Below are positions 17,453-28,512 of a stretch of DNA of 64,000 nt, piece by piece. Origin of the DNA: Aggregatibacter sp. 2125159857 (GTDB lineage Bacteria; Pseudomonadota; Gammaproteobacteria; Enterobacterales; Pasteurellaceae); assembly GCF_017798005.1 (NCBI RefSeq), contig NZ_CP072548.1, positions 1,798,001 to 1,862,000 on the forward strand, in the 5' to 3' direction. Each line of letters begins with the position of its first letter. The first letter of the stretch is position 1. The notes below the pieces were generated by a model. The model made no database searches. It was not told where the DNA came from and saw nothing but the letters and a program-made list of their open reading frames with translations. The position numbers and the translations under genes were made by a program.

Positions 17453-18508
17453 TTAGATTTCTTCACTAAAAATGTCGCCACCGTGCATATCAATCATATC
17501 CAATGCCTCACCACCACCGCGTGCAACACATGTAAGTGGCTCATCAGCAACGATGGTCGGCACACCGGATTCTTTGGAAAGTAGCACATCAATATTACGC
17601 AATAACGCACCACCACCGGTTAGGACCATGCCACGTTCAAAAATGTCCGCGGCGTGTTCCGGTTGACATTCTTCCAAGGCAGTTCGTACTGCCGCCACAA
17701 TGCCACTTAACGGTTGTTGAATAGCTTCTAAAACATCTTTTGACGTTAACGTAAAGGAGCGTGGCGCACCTTCCGCAATGTTGGAGCCGTGCACTTCCAT
17801 TTCTTTAATTTCGTCGCCGTCTTGAATGTAGGCGGTACCAATTTCTTGTTTAATGCGTTCTGCGGTCGGCTCCCCGATAATCGAACCAAAATTTTTGCGC
17901 ACATAGGTCACAATCGCTTCATCAAAGCGGTCACCACCAATACGCACGGAAGAAGAATACACGATGCCGTTCAAGGAAATCACCGCAACTTCGGTCGTAC
18001 CGCCGCCGATATCAATCACCATGGAACCGATTGCCGTTGAAACCGGTAACTTCGCCCCAATCGCTGCCGCCATCGGTTCTTCAATTAAATAGACTTCACG
18101 TGCACCGGCACCAATGGCAGATTCTCTGATCGCACGACGTTCTACTTGCGTTGCGCCTGCCGGCACGCAAATCAATACACGTGGGCTTGGGCGCATGAAA
18201 TTGCCGCTATGTACCTGTTTAATAAAATATTGCAGCATTTTTTCGGTCACGAAGAAATCGGCAATGACACCGTCTTTCATCGGGCGAATCGCTTCAATGC
18301 TTTTTGGAGTACGACCTAACATTTGTTTCGCTTCGCGACCCACTGCCGCAATACTTTTCAGCGAGCCACTGCGATCTCGGCGAATCGCCACCACAGAAGG
18401 TTCATCCAACACGATGCCTTGCCCTTTGACGTAAATCAACGTATTTGCTGTACCGAGGTCAATAGAAAGATCGTTAGAAAATAAACCGCGAATTTTTTTA
18501 AATAACAT
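17453..18508 (-). CDS. mreB: MreB, bacterial actin homologue
   Basis: Cytoplasmic actin-like ATPase of 351 residues that forms filaments under the membrane and positions the elongasome. Nucleotide-binding motifs are clear: [13 protein letters not shown] near residue 17, [16 protein letters not shown] near 165 and [12 protein letters not shown] near 290. It is first in the mreBCD operon, with a gap of 176 bases to mreC that contains an uptake signal. Confidence 0.97.
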   Translation of the reverse strand: MLFKKIRGLFSNDLSIDLGTANTLIYVKGQGIVLDEPSVVAIRRDRSGSLKSIAAVGREAKQMLGRTPKSIEAIRPMKDGVIADFFVTEKMLQYFIKQVHSGNFMRPSPRVLICVPAGATQVERRAIRESAIGAGAREVYLIEEPMAAAIGAKLPVSTAIGSMVIDIGGGTTEVAVISLNGIVYSSSVRIGGDRFDEAIVTYVRKNFGSIIGEPTAERIKQEIGTAYIQDGDEIKEMEVHGSNIAEGAPRSFTLTSKDVLEAIQQPLSGIVAAVRTALEECQPEHAADIFERGMVLTGGGALLRNIDVLLSKESGVPTIVADEPLTCVARGGGEALDMIDMHGGDIFSEEI

Positions 18509-18733
18509 ATGTGTTCCACTAATTTGTATTAATCATGGCTCTTTTGAGCGTTAAAAAAATTGGGCTAAATTTACCAAAAAATGGGCGTTGATAACAGAAA
18601 ATTTTAGCCTAATCACATAAAAATCTTCGCATTGAAAGAATACGCTTGCAGTGTTGTTCATATCTTCATCATCTTCTTGATTTGATCAAAACACCGTGTA
18701 AACTTACCGCACTTTTGTCTATGGGAATACGTT

Positions 18734-20518
18734 ATGGATTATACTCAAGAGATCATTACCTCTTCACTTTGGATCGCCCGCACACTGGCGCTCACAGTTA
18801 TTTTCTTCAGTCTCGGCATTTTTCTATTAGTTCGCCTGACCCATTGGGGCAAACAATTTTGGATGTTTGCCGGCGGTTATCTTTCGCCAAAACGCAGCAT
18901 TAAACCATTATTATTCTTCGTCTTGATCGTGACCCTCACCCTCTTTAGTGTACGTCTGAGCTTGGTGCATTCCACGTGGTATAACAATATGTACACCGCA
19001 TTGCAGGAATTTAACCAAACCGTCTTTTGGGAGCAGATGATTTTGTTCTGTTTTATTGCCGGCTTTTCTGTGGCAGCTGCACTTATCAGCTATTATTTAA
19101 ACCAGCGCTTTTCCATTAACTGGATTGAATGGCTAAATACAGAACTCTTAGAAAAATGGATGGATAAGCGGGCTTATTATAAAAGCCAATACATCGGCAA
19201 CAATCTCGATAACCCGGATCAACGGATTCAACAAGACATACAATCTTATGTAAAAACCACGCTTTCCCTCAGCACTGGTGTGATTGATGCCGTGACCTCC
19301 ATGATTTCTTACACGATTTTATTGTGGGGCTTAGCAGGGCCAATGACCTTGCTAGGTATAGAAATTCCGCGCGCTATGGTCTATTTAGTATTCGCTTATG
19401 TGATTTTCACCACGCTGATTGCTTTCTGGCTTGGTAAACCGTTAATTCGCCTTAACTTCGCGAACGAAAAATTAAACGCGAATTACCGTTATTCCTTAAT
19501 CCGTGTTAAAGAATATGCGGAAAGCATTGCATTCTACGCCGGTGAAAAAGTGGAAAAAAGTCGGTTATACAAACAATTCCGCGCCGTTATCGATAACATG
19601 TGGGATATTGTCTTCCGAGCTTTAAAATTCTCAGGATTCAACTTGGTGGTCAGTCAGATTTCCGTGGTCTTCCCATTACTTATTCAAGTGGGCCGCTATT
19701 TTGAAAAACAAATTAAATTGGGCGATCTGATGCAAACCTTGCAAGTCTTTGGCAAGTTGCATTCCAATCTTTCTTTCTTCCGTAACACCTACGACAGTTT
19801 CGCCGAATACAAAGCCACGTTAGACCGTTTAACTGGCTTTCACTACAGCGTCGAAGCCGCGCAAAAACAAAGTAAAACCGACATTACTGATCACCCTACG
19901 GATGTGATTTTCCAACACCTTAGCGTGAAATCGCCTATGGGAAAAATCTTAATTAAAGATTTAAATCTCACCTTAACACAAGGGAATTCGTTATTAATTC
20001 AAGGTCAATCCGGTGTCGGGAAAACTACCTTATTACGCACCATTGCCGGTTTATGGTCCTATGCGGAAGGCAAAATATTCTGCCCGCAACACAATACCTT
20101 GTTCTTGTCGCAACGCCCTTATTTGCCACAAGGCAATTTGCTCACCGCGCTCTATTATCCGGATACCACTGAAAACGTGGATTTGGCTAAGATCACGCGG
20201 GTATTAGAACAGGTTCAATTAGCTCATTTACAGGATCGTTTAGAACAGGAACAAGACTGGAGCCGCATTCTCTCTCTTGGTGAACAACAACGTTTGGCGT
20301 TTGCCCGTTTGTTACTACACAAACCGAAAGTTGCTTTCCTTGATGAAGCCAGCGCCAGCTTAGACGAAGGTATGGAACACGCCATGTATCGCTTAATTCG
20401 TGAAGAATTGCCAAATACCACCATTATCAGCGTGGGGCATCGTTCTACCCTCGTGCCATTACATCAGCAACAATTAGAATTGCACACGGATGGAAGTTGG
20501 GTATTTAATCCCCATTAG
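18734..20518 (+). CDS. SbmA/BacA-YddA-type ABC transporter with fused permease and ATPase
   Basis: A 594-residue protein with six N-terminal membrane helices of the SbmA_BacA/ABC_membrane_2 type (WYNNMYTALQEFN is a family hallmark) and a C-terminal ATPase domain. Walker A is GQSGVGKTTLL, the signature is LSLGEQQRLAFAR and Walker B is VAFLDEASASLDE. Relatives move peptides such as microcin B17 or bleomycin, or cobalamin; the substrate is not readable here. In H. influenzae a homologue (HI0036) lies beside mreBCD in the same divergent arrangement. The ATG at 18734 follows an uptake-signal-containing leader. Confidence 0.85.
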   Translation: MDYTQEIITSSLWIARTLALTVIFFSLGIFLLVRLTHWGKQFWMFAGGYLSPKRSIKPLLFFVLIVTLTLFSVRLSLVHSTWYNNMYTALQEFNQTVFWEQMILFCFIAGFSVAAALISYYLNQRFSINWIEWLNTELLEKWMDKRAYYKSQYIGNNLDNPDQRIQQDIQSYVKTTLSLSTGVIDAVTSMISYTILLWGLAGPMTLLGIEIPRAMVYLVFAYVIFTTLIAFWLGKPLIRLNFANEKLNANYRYSLIRVKEYAESIAFYAGEKVEKSRLYKQFRAVIDNMWDIVFRALKFSGFNLVVSQISVVFPLLIQVGRYFEKQIKLGDLMQTLQVFGKLHSNLSFFRNTYDSFAEYKATLDRLTGFHYSVEAAQKQSKTDITDHPTDVIFQHLSVKSPMGKILIKDLNLTLTQGNSLLIQGQSGVGKTTLLRTIAGLWSYAEGKIFCPQHNTLFLSQRPYLPQGNLLTALYYPDTTENVDLAKITRVLEQVQLAHLQDRLEQEQDWSRILSLGEQQRLAFARLLLHKPKVAFLDEASASLDEGMEHAMYRLIREELPNTTIISVGHRSTLVPLHQQQLELHTDGSWVFNPH

Positions 20519-20538
20519 TGGCAGCAAGATTCGCCTCT

Positions 20539-20598
20539 AAAGTGCGGTGATTTTTCGATGTCTTTAAAAACATTGAAAAAACACACCGCACTTTTTTT
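20539..20598 (+). terminator. Terminator of the ABC transporter gene, uptake-signal pair
   Basis: Arms AAAGTGCGGTG (20539-20549) and CACCGCACTTT (20584-20594) followed by a T run. Both arms are uptake-signal cores. Confidence 0.85.
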
Positions 20599-20773
20599 TA
20601 GATTTAAACTAAAAAAGTCGATTTTTTCAGTAAATAAATTTCTATCAGAATAAAAACTGGCTTCAAACATCAAAGTTAGAATATTTCTCTAAGATCTATG
20701 CTTAATACAAAGTTTATCTCTCACTAAATTTCATAAAATCGGCAAAAACAGAGAGAATATGCTGATTTATCAT

Positions 20774-20801
20774 TTGACAGACTAGCTTAAATCCGTAATA
20801 T
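20774..20801 (+). promoter_or_regulatory. Promoter of the leucine operon
   Basis: TTGACA (20774-20779), a 16-bp spacer and TAATAT (20796-20801), about 40 bp before a leucine-rich leader peptide. The rest of the 20.6-20.8 kb stretch is AT-rich and holds no gene. Confidence 0.7.
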
Positions 20802-20841
20802 GTGACGCACGTTTACAGATTTTTATACACTAGGATTTTTC

Positions 20842-20901
20842 ATGTTTCACACTGTTTCTTTCTCCCTCAACCTGCTGCTCTCACATGCTTTGTGCGGCTA
20901 A
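20842..20901 (+). CDS. leuL: LeuL, leu operon leader peptide
   Basis: A 19-residue reading frame, MFHTVSFSLNLLLSHALCG, with five leucines, four of them within five codons (CTC AAC CTG CTG CTC). It sits between a good promoter and an intrinsic terminator upstream of leuA, the layout of a transcription attenuator. Ribosome stalling at the Leu codons when charged tRNA-Leu is scarce would favour readthrough into leuABCD. Confidence 0.85.
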   Translation: MFHTVSFSLNLLLSHALCG

Positions 20902-20943
20902 GTTGTGGATGAAAAACAGTCAAATGTAAAACCCTCAAAATTT

Positions 20944-20973
20944 AAACCCGCACTCTAATTTGCGGGTTTTTTC
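20944..20973 (+). promoter_or_regulatory. Attenuator terminator of the leu operon
   Basis: Stem AAACCCGCA (20944-20952) / TGCGGGTTT (20961-20969) followed by T residues. The CCGCAC of its left side (20948-20953) can instead pair with GTGCGG at 20892-20897, at the end of leuL. This provides a competing antiterminator. Confidence 0.8.
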
Positions 20974-21032
20974 GTTTTAAAAATACCGTAAAAAATGACC
21001 GCACTTTGAGTGATTGAAAGAAGGAAAATGTT

Positions 21033-22580
21033 ATGACAGATCGCGTTATTATTTTTGATACCACCTTGCGTGATGGCGAGCAAGCGTTAAAAGCAAGCTT
21101 AACCGTTAAAGAGAAATTACAGATTGCTTTAGCACTTGAACGTTTAGGCGTGGATGTGATGGAAGTGGGCTTTCCGGTTTCCTCACAAGGAGATTTTGAA
21201 TCTGTGCAAACCATTGCGCGCCATATCAAAAATAGTCGTGTCGCAGCACTTTCCCGTGCGGTAGAAAAAGACATCGATGCGGCGTATGAAGCCTTAAAAG
21301 TGGCGGAAGCTTTCCGTATTCACACATTTATCGCCAGCTCGGCTTTGCACGTGGAAGCCAAATTAAAACGTACCTTTGACGATGTGGTTGAAATGGCGGT
21401 GGCGGCAGTGAAACGCGCACGTAACTACACGGATGATGTTGAGTTCTCTTGCGAAGATGCCGGCCGTACAGGTATTGATAATATCTGTCGTATTGTTGAA
21501 GCCGCAATTAATGCGGGTGCAACCACAGTCAACATTCCGGATACCGTTGGTTTCTGCTTACCAAATGAATACGGCAATATCATTGCTCAAGTGCGTAACC
21601 GCGTACCAAACATCGATAAAGCCGTGATTTCCGTGCACTGCCACAACGATTTAGGTATGGCGACCGCCAACTCTTTAACCGCCGTACAAAACGGTGCACG
21701 CCAAATTGAATGTACCATCAACGGCATCGGCGAGCGCGCAGGTAACACCGCATTGGAAGAAGTGGTGATGGCAATGAAAGTTCGTCAAGAATTTATGGGC
21801 GTGGATACACGTATCAACACGCAAGAAATTCATCGCGTCAGTCAAATGGTGAGCCAACTTTGTAATATGCCGATTCAGCCTAATAAAGCGATTGTGGGTT
21901 CCAATGCTTTTGCACACTCTTCCGGTATCCACCAAGACGGTATGTTAAAAAACAAAAATACCTACGAAATCATGTCTCCGGAAACTATCGGTTTGAAGAA
22001 AGAGAAATTGAACTTAACCGCACGTTCCGGCCGTGCGGCGGTGAAAGGTCATATGACCGACATGGGCTACACCGAGCAAGATTACGATTTAGATAAATTG
22101 TATGATGCCTTCTTAAAATTGGCGGACAAAAAAGGCCAAGTGTTCGATTATGACTTGGAAGCCTTGGCGTTCATTGATATGCAACAAGGCGATGAAGATC
22201 GTTTGGTGTTAGATAAACTTTCCGCTCACTCCACCAAAGAATATCCGGCGACAGCCTTTGTTCAATTACAATTAGACGGTGAGAAATTAAGCACTTCGTC
22301 AATCGGTGGTAACGGCCCGGTTGATGCGGTTTATAACGCCATCTTAAATTTGACCGGTTTAGAGATCAAAATGTCTCACTATAACTTAACCGCCAAAGGC
22401 GAAGGCGCTGAAGCCTTAGGTCAGGTGGACATTGTGGTGGAACACGAAGGTCGTAAATTCCATGGTGTCGGTTTAGCGACGGATATCGTTGAATCCTCTG
22501 CGCTTGCCTTAGTGCACGCCATCAATGCGATTTATCGTTCACATAAAGTCGCAGATATTAAAAGCCACAAACATCATTAA
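21033..22580 (+). CDS. leuA: LeuA, 2-isopropylmalate synthase
   Basis: First committed enzyme of leucine synthesis: condenses acetyl-CoA with 2-oxoisovalerate. The 515-residue protein has the catalytic TIM barrel with [14 protein letters not shown] at residues 9-22, the metal-binding [13 protein letters not shown] near 201 and [14 protein letters not shown] near 230. The C-terminal regulatory domain (~390-515) binds leucine for feedback inhibition. Expression is controlled by the leuL attenuator. Confidence 0.96.
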   Translation: MTDRVIIFDTTLRDGEQALKASLTVKEKLQIALALERLGVDVMEVGFPVSSQGDFESVQTIARHIKNSRVAALSRAVEKDIDAAYEALKVAEAFRIHTFIASSALHVEAKLKRTFDDVVEMAVAAVKRARNYTDDVEFSCEDAGRTGIDNICRIVEAAINAGATTVNIPDTVGFCLPNEYGNIIAQVRNRVPNIDKAVISVHCHNDLGMATANSLTAVQNGARQIECTINGIGERAGNTALEEVVMAMKVRQEFMGVDTRINTQEIHRVSQMVSQLCNMPIQPNKAIVGSNAFAHSSGIHQDGMLKNKNTYEIMSPETIGLKKEKLNLTARSGRAAVKGHMTDMGYTEQDYDLDKLYDAFLKLADKKGQVFDYDLEALAFIDMQQGDEDRLVLDKLSAHSTKEYPATAFVQLQLDGEKLSTSSIGGNGPVDAVYNAILNLTGLEIKMSHYNLTAKGEGAEALGQVDIVVEHEGRKFHGVGLATDIVESSALALVHAINAIYRSHKVADIKSHKHH

Positions 22581-22588
22581 TCTATCGA

Positions 22589-22705
22589 GTTCCCCTCTTT
22601 AGCGAAGGGGGGTTAGGGGAGATTTGGCAGAAGTAACATCAACCTCAGTGGTGAATTTATATCGTTAAAATCTCCCCCCAGCCCCTCTTTACAAAAGAGG
22701 GGAGA
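22589..22705. repeat. MITE-like inverted repeat between leuA and leuB
   Basis: About 117 bp whose ends are near-perfect inverted copies of about 37 bases: left 22589-22625 (TTCCCCTCTTTAGCGAAGG, then GGGTTAGGGGAGATTT) and right 22667-22705. Each arm contains its own small palindrome (CCCCTCTTT ... AAAGAGGGG). No coding capacity. It lies in the leuA-leuB gap and should fold in the operon mRNA. Confidence 0.75.
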
Positions 22706-22723
22706 AAATTAACCGCACTTTAG

Positions 22724-23824
<1,101 letters not shown>

Positions 23825-23830
23825 TCGTAG

Positions 23831-23850
23831 GGTGGGCATTTTTGCCCACC
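23831..23850. repeat. Small hairpin after leuB
   Basis: Perfect 8-bp palindrome GGTGGGCA / TGCCCACC with loop TTTT, between leuB and the YciI-like gene. It lacks a following U tract, so it is a weak terminator candidate or a repeat. Confidence 0.5.
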
Positions 23851-23902
23851 ATCAACAAATTTAATAAAGGCGAGTAAGCGTCCCTAGAAAAAAGGAGATT
23901 AT

Positions 23903-24196
23903 ATGTTTATTGTTTCATTAACCTATATTCAACCTTTAGAGAAAATTGAAGAATTTCTAGCTGAACACAGAACATTTTTAGATAAGTTTTATCAACAAGG
24001 TAAGTTTCTAATGTCTGGGCGTAAAGAACCTAGAACTGGTGAGATCATTATTATGAATGCAAAAGATCTTGATGAAGTAAATCAAATTATTGAACAAGAT
24101 CCATTTCACCAACACCAAATAGCAGATTATCAAGTGATAGAGTTCTATCCATCTAAAGTTGCGAATGGATTAGAAAAATACCAACAGACAATTTAA
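23903..24196 (+). CDS. YciI-like protein inserted in the leu operon
   Basis: A 97-residue protein with the YCII/DGPF-type dimeric ferredoxin-like pattern: a start [19 protein letters not shown], a [18 protein letters not shown] segment and a C-terminal [18 protein letters not shown]. The conserved His and the Asp-Pro-Phe motif that line the family's putative active site are present. No reaction is established for most members. It has a good AAAGGAG site. It lies in the same orientation between leuB and leuC, is visibly more AT-rich than either, and lacks an uptake signal, which suggests a later insertion. Confidence 0.75.
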   Translation: MFIVSLTYIQPLEKIEEFLAEHRTFLDKFYQQGKFLMSGRKEPRTGEIIIMNAKDLDEVNQIIEQDPFHQHQIADYQVIEFYPSKVANGLEKYQQTI

Positions 24197-24239
24197 AACT
24201 TACTACTCTAACAAAGCCCCTAACGAATTGAGAAAAATT

Positions 24240-25649
24240 ATGGCAAAAACTCTTTACGAAAAATTATTCGATGCCCACGTGGTATACGAAGCAGAAGGCG
24301 AAACGCCGATTTTGTATATTAACCGTCATTTAATCCATGAAGTAACCAGTCCGCAAGCTTTTGATGGGCTACGTGTTGCGGGTCGTCCAGTACGCCAAGT
24401 GAGCAAAACTTTCGGTACCATGGATCACAGTATTTCTACCCAAGTACGCGATGTGAATAAACTTGAAGGCCAAGCGAAAATTCAGGTGTTAGAGCTTGAT
24501 AAAAATACCAAAGCCACGGGGATCAAATTGTTCGATATGACCACAAGAGAACAAGGTATCGTGCATGTAATGGGACCGGAGCAAGGCTTAACTTTACCAG
24601 GCATGACCATCGTCTGTGGTGACTCCCATACCGCCACCCATGGTGCTTTTGGTGCCTTGGCATTTGGTATCGGCACCTCCGAAGTCGAACACGTTTTAGC
24701 GACACAAACCTTAAAACAAGCCCGTGCAAAAAGCATGAAAATTGAAGTGCGTGGCAAAGTCGCTCCGGGCATTACCGCAAAAGACATTATTCTTGCCATT
24801 ATCGGTAAAACCACTATGGCAGGCGGCACAGGCCATGTGGTGGAATTTTGCGGTGAAGCCATTCGTGATCTTTCCATGGAAGGACGTATGACCATATGCA
24901 ACATGGCAATTGAAATGGGTGCAAAAGCCGGTTTAATCGCACCGGATGAAACCACTTTCGAGTACTTAAAAGGTCGTCCACATGCGCCAAAAGGCAAAGA
25001 TTGGGATGATGCAGTCGCTTATTGGAAAACTTTAAAATCCGATGAGGATGCGCAATTTGACACGGTGATCACATTAGAAGCCAAAGATATCGCACCACAA
25101 GTCACTTGGGGCACGAATCCGGGGCAAGTGATCGGTATCGATCAATTAGTGCCAAATCCAGCCGAAATGACCGATTCCGTCACTCGTGCTTCTGCTGAAA
25201 AAGCCTTGAATTATATCGGCTTAGAAGCGAATACTGATTTAAAAGAGATTTCGGTGGATCAAGTATTTATCGGCTCTTGTACTAATGCGCGTATCGAAGA
25301 CTTACGCGCTGCTGCGGCGGTGATGAAAGGCCGTAAAAAAGCGGATAACGTAAAACGGATTTTAGTGGTGCCGGGTTCCGGTTTAGTCAAAGAACAAGCG
25401 GAAAAAGAAGGCTTGGATAAAATCTTTATTGAAGCGGGCGCTGAATGGCGTAATCCGGGCTGCTCAATGTGCTTAGGGATGAACGATGACCGTTTAGGTG
25501 AATGGGAACGTTGTGCTTCCACTTCGAACCGTAACTTTGAAGGTCGCCAAGGTCGTAACGGTCGTACTCACTTGGTGAGTCCTGCCATGGCTGCCGCAGC
25601 GGGAATGTTCGGTAAATTCGTTGATATTCGTGACGTCACATTAAACTAA
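24240..25649 (+). CDS. leuC: LeuC, 3-isopropylmalate dehydratase large subunit
   Basis: Aconitase-family subunit carrying the [4Fe-4S] cluster that isomerises 2- to 3-isopropylmalate. The cluster cysteines are visible in [12 protein letters not shown] (near residue 347) and GCSMCLGMN (near 407). Early family motifs are TMDHSISTQ and [19 protein letters not shown]. The start [10 protein letters not shown] at 24240 matches the family; a GTG/ATG four codons upstream is less likely. It is followed by leuD after 10 bases. Confidence 0.95.
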   Translation: MAKTLYEKLFDAHVVYEAEGETPILYINRHLIHEVTSPQAFDGLRVAGRPVRQVSKTFGTMDHSISTQVRDVNKLEGQAKIQVLELDKNTKATGIKLFDMTTREQGIVHVMGPEQGLTLPGMTIVCGDSHTATHGAFGALAFGIGTSEVEHVLATQTLKQARAKSMKIEVRGKVAPGITAKDIILAIIGKTTMAGGTGHVVEFCGEAIRDLSMEGRMTICNMAIEMGAKAGLIAPDETTFEYLKGRPHAPKGKDWDDAVAYWKTLKSDEDAQFDTVITLEAKDIAPQVTWGTNPGQVIGIDQLVPNPAEMTDSVTRASAEKALNYIGLEANTDLKEISVDQVFIGSCTNARIEDLRAAAAVMKGRKKADNVKRILVVPGSGLVKEQAEKEGLDKIFIEAGAEWRNPGCSMCLGMNDDRLGEWERCASTSNRNFEGRQGRNGRTHLVSPAMAAAAGMFGKFVDIRDVTLN

Positions 25650-25659
25650 GGAGCAGAAA

Positions 25660-26262
25660 ATGGCAGGATTTAAACAACTTTCAGGCTTAGTAGTGCCATT
25701 GGATGCAGCAAACGTGGATACGGATGCGATTATTCCAAAACAATTTTTACAAGCCATTACCCGCGTAGGCTTCGGCAAACATTTATTCCACGAATGGCGT
25801 TATTTGGATGTAGAAGGCACCAAGCCGAATCCGGAATTTGTGCTGAATTACCCACAATATCAGGGGGCGACTATTTTATTAGCACGCAAAAACCTCGGCT
25901 GTGGTTCTTCTCGTGAACACGCCCCTTGGGCGCTTGCCGATTACGGTTTCAAAGTGATGATCGCACCTAGTTTTGCGGATATTTTCTATAACAACAGTTT
26001 AAACAACCACATGTTACCGATTCGTTTAAGCGAAGAGGAAGTAGAAGAAATCTTCCAATGGGTTTGGGCAAATGAGGGCAAACAAATCCATGTGGATTTG
26101 GAAGCCATGACCGTTACTGTGGGCGACAAAGTTTATACCTTTGAACTGGATGAATTCCGCCGTCATTGTTTGTTAAACGGCTTGGATAATATCGGTTTAA
26201 CCCTTCAACACGAAGACAAAATCGCAGAATACGAAAGCAAAATTCCGGCATTCTTGCGCTAA
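25660..26262 (+). CDS. leuD: LeuD, 3-isopropylmalate dehydratase small subunit
   Basis: Swivel-domain partner of LeuC, 200 residues. Hallmarks are [14 protein letters not shown] near residue 18 and the substrate loop [18 protein letters not shown] near 77-94. AAGGAGC precedes the start. Last gene of the leucine operon, followed by a strong terminator. Confidence 0.96.
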   Translation: MAGFKQLSGLVVPLDAANVDTDAIIPKQFLQAITRVGFGKHLFHEWRYLDVEGTKPNPEFVLNYPQYQGATILLARKNLGCGSSREHAPWALADYGFKVMIAPSFADIFYNNSLNNHMLPIRLSEEEVEEIFQWVWANEGKQIHVDLEAMTVTVGDKVYTFELDEFRRHCLLNGLDNIGLTLQHEDKIAEYESKIPAFLR

Positions 26263-26300
26263 CTTTTTATCACTCGGAAAGCAGATATTTTCTGCGCTAA

Positions 26301-26328
26301 AAGGCGGACAAATTGTCCGCCTTCTTTT
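26301..26328. terminator. Bidirectional terminator after leuD
   Basis: AAGGCGGACAA and TTGTCCGCCTT form an 11-bp palindrome followed by CTTTT on the plus strand and AG/T-rich sequence on the minus strand. It lies between leuD and the convergent methyltransferase gene. Confidence 0.8.
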
Positions 26329-26358
26329 CTCAAAAACACGTCAAAAATCGACCGCACT

Positions 26359-27111
26359 TTATGTGTTTTTTCTCGCCTTAACAAACAACAACACCGGGCG
26401 ATGTTGCAAATCTTTAAATTCATCCTGCCATTGCGGTTGGTCTGCAAGCATGGGCTCCGCCATTTGCTCAATGTGAAAACCGGCAGAAATCAAATTGTTG
26501 ATGATGGTCGCCGTGGTGCGGTGATAGGTTATAAAAGGTTGTTTAAACCAGTTGCGCTGGCGTTCGCCTTCATCCCGATAGAAATTCAGCCGATAGGCGA
26601 TTTGTTGTTTTTGCGCGTCTTTTTCCCAACGTTCACCGCCTTGATAACAAGTCACAATGGGATGTTCTTGAGAGAAAATCAATTGTCCGTTTGGTTTCAG
26701 TTTGGCATGAATTTTTGCTAATAAGGCAGGAAAATCATGCACATAATGAAAAGCAAAGGAACTGGTGATGACATCAAAATTGCTTTCGTTTAACCGTTCC
26801 AGATGTTCCATTGGGGCTTGCTCCAGTAAAAAGTGCGGTCGAAATTCTGCGAGATTTTTTGCCGCCTGCTGCAACATCGCTTGGGACAAATCTATACCGG
26901 CAACAAATGCGGCGCCCCGTTCTAAATAGAGCTTGAGATGTTCTCCGCAACCACAGCCTAAATCTAAAATACGCTTGCCTGACACGCCGCCGACTAAGCC
27001 CAACATCGTGGGCTTTTCAACGATTTCATTTAAGCTGTTCGGGTTACTGCGCAGTTTCTGGTACAGGTCAAAAAAACCGTCCTTGTCATACACGCTTTGC
27101 TTGTCTTGCAT
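26359..27111 (-). CDS. Class I SAM-dependent methyltransferase
   Basis: A 250-residue protein with the Rossmann SAM motif ILDLGCGCGEHLKLYLERGA near residues 45-64, VAGIDLSQAMLQQA and a post-motif FDVITSSFAFHYVHD. It resembles UbiE/COQ5- and Methyltransf_11-type small-molecule methyltransferases. Substrate unknown. The ATG at 27111 follows AAAGGATAAT and lies one base after the mtr stop, so the gene is probably translated from the mtr mRNA. Confidence 0.8.
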   Translation of the reverse strand: MQDKQSVYDKDGFFDLYQKLRSNPNSLNEIVEKPTMLGLVGGVSGKRILDLGCGCGEHLKLYLERGAAFVAGIDLSQAMLQQAAKNLAEFRPHFLLEQAPMEHLERLNESNFDVITSSFAFHYVHDFPALLAKIHAKLKPNGQLIFSQEHPIVTCYQGGERWEKDAQKQQIAYRLNFYRDEGERQRNWFKQPFITYHRTTATIINNLISAGFHIEQMAEPMLADQPQWQDEFKDLQHRPVLLFVKARKNT

Positions 27112-27112
27112 A

Positions 27113-28357
27113 TTATCCTTTGAAGTCGGCAATCCAACCAAACTGCAATGCCACTTGTGCGAAGATATTCAATAACCCAAATAAAATCACGAAATACACC
27201 ATAAAGTTGCCACCGTGTACACGATAGGTCGCATTCGGGAATTTTTTGCGGCTGGCTTTTGCCAACAACGCCGGCACGATGGCAGCCCAAATCGTGGCAG
27301 CTAAACCTGCGTAACCAATGGCAATAACGAAACCGAATGGGAATTGCAAACTCAGTAATAACGGCGGTAGGAAAGTAACTAATGTCGTTTTCGTGCGTCC
27401 TAAGCGGCTGTCATCAAATTTACACAAGTCAGCGATGTAATCAAATAAGCCTAAGGTGACACCAAGGAAAGAACTGGCGATAGCCATGTAAGCAAAGAAA
27501 TTCAAAACAATGCCGATATAATCGGTTTGGATGTATTTGTTTAAGGCTTCTAGTAAGGCCGCTACGTCACCGCCTTTGGCGATGACCGGTGCAAATTCAG
27601 CACGCGGTAAGTTACCTTGAACGGCAAGCTGCCACAAAATATAAATAATCAACGCCAAACCGGTGCCAAGGAAAATGGATTTCATCACGCGCTTGCCGTC
27701 ACGATCATAGTATTTCACCAAACTCGGGACGTTGCCGTGGAAACCAAATGACACCAAACACACCGGAAGTGCGGTCAAAATATAAGGTAAATATTGCTGT
27801 TCGCCCTGTGCCACGGTGTTAAGCAACACATCGGCTTTCACCGAACTCAACAAACCGGAGGTAGAAAGGAAGAAAGAAATGATCATCCCGGCGATTAACA
27901 CCGTACTAAAACGGTCAACCGCTTTGGTAGAGAACCACACAAACGCCGCCAACACAAAACAGAAAATCAAAGAGCCTGCACTACGGCCCACTTCCACGTT
28001 TTCACCTAACTGATTCAAGAAACTTTCCGTGATGCTGCCACCGGAAGTGATGTAAGCATAAGTAAGAATGTAAAGTACAAAGGCGACGGATAAGCCATTA
28101 ATGACGTTCCAGCCTTTGCCTAATAAATCAGTCACAATCGTATCGAAACTGGCACCGGTGGGATAATGTAAATTGGCTTCTAAAATCATTAAGCCCGAGG
28201 TGGTCATACAAAACCAGGTGTAAATCAGAATCGCAATTGAACCGAAAAACCAAACACCGGCAGTAGAAGTTGGGTTAGCAAGCATACCGGCGCCGATTGC
28301 CGTACCTGCGATAATCATCGCGCCACCGAGTAATGAAGGGCGTTTTTGCATTGTCAT
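27113..28357 (-). CDS. mtr: Mtr-type aromatic amino acid (tryptophan) permease
   Basis: HAAAP-family inner-membrane proton symporter, 414 residues and about 11 helices. Conserved blocks match E. coli Mtr closely: SLLGGAMIIAGTAIGAGML at the N-terminus, GWNVINGLSVAFVLYILTY near 81, SFGFHGNVPSLVKYY near 203 and ASSFLGVTLGLFDYIADL near 291. The Mtr-like pattern favours tryptophan over the tyrosine-type TyrP, but specificity is inferred. It is followed immediately by a methyltransferase gene. Confidence 0.87.
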   Translation of the reverse strand: MTMQKRPSLLGGAMIIAGTAIGAGMLANPTSTAGVWFFGSIAILIYTWFCMTTSGLMILEANLHYPTGASFDTIVTDLLGKGWNVINGLSVAFVLYILTYAYITSGGSITESFLNQLGENVEVGRSAGSLIFCFVLAAFVWFSTKAVDRFSTVLIAGMIISFFLSTSGLLSSVKADVLLNTVAQGEQQYLPYILTALPVCLVSFGFHGNVPSLVKYYDRDGKRVMKSIFLGTGLALIIYILWQLAVQGNLPRAEFAPVIAKGGDVAALLEALNKYIQTDYIGIVLNFFAYMAIASSFLGVTLGLFDYIADLCKFDDSRLGRTKTTLVTFLPPLLLSLQFPFGFVIAIGYAGLAATIWAAIVPALLAKASRKKFPNATYRVHGGNFMVYFVILFGLLNIFAQVALQFGWIADFKG

Positions 28358-28385
28358 TGTAATATCCTTTAGTAAAAAAATTTGG

Positions 28386-28416
28386 ACTATTATAATAGTA
28401 CAACTACAAAAGACAA
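28386..28416 (-). promoter_or_regulatory. Candidate promoter of mtr with a palindrome over the -10 box
   Basis: On the minus strand TTGTCT (28416-28411), a 16-bp spacer and TATAAT (28394-28389). A 14-bp perfect palindrome ACTATTATAATAGT (28386-28399) covers the -10 box and could be an operator. It does not match a TrpR or TyrR box convincingly. Confidence 0.5.
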
Positions 28417-28512
28417 CCGCATTTTATTACGCAACGTCCCCTCAACTCGACAAATGAAGCCGATTACGGCTATAATTGCCACGTTTATTTAACTCACAAG
28501 AAGGAATAACAA

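Noticed and set aside
24482..24997. 171-codon antisense frame opposite leuC
   Set aside because: Pro/Met/Ser-rich shadow translation with no ribosome site; leuC is certain.
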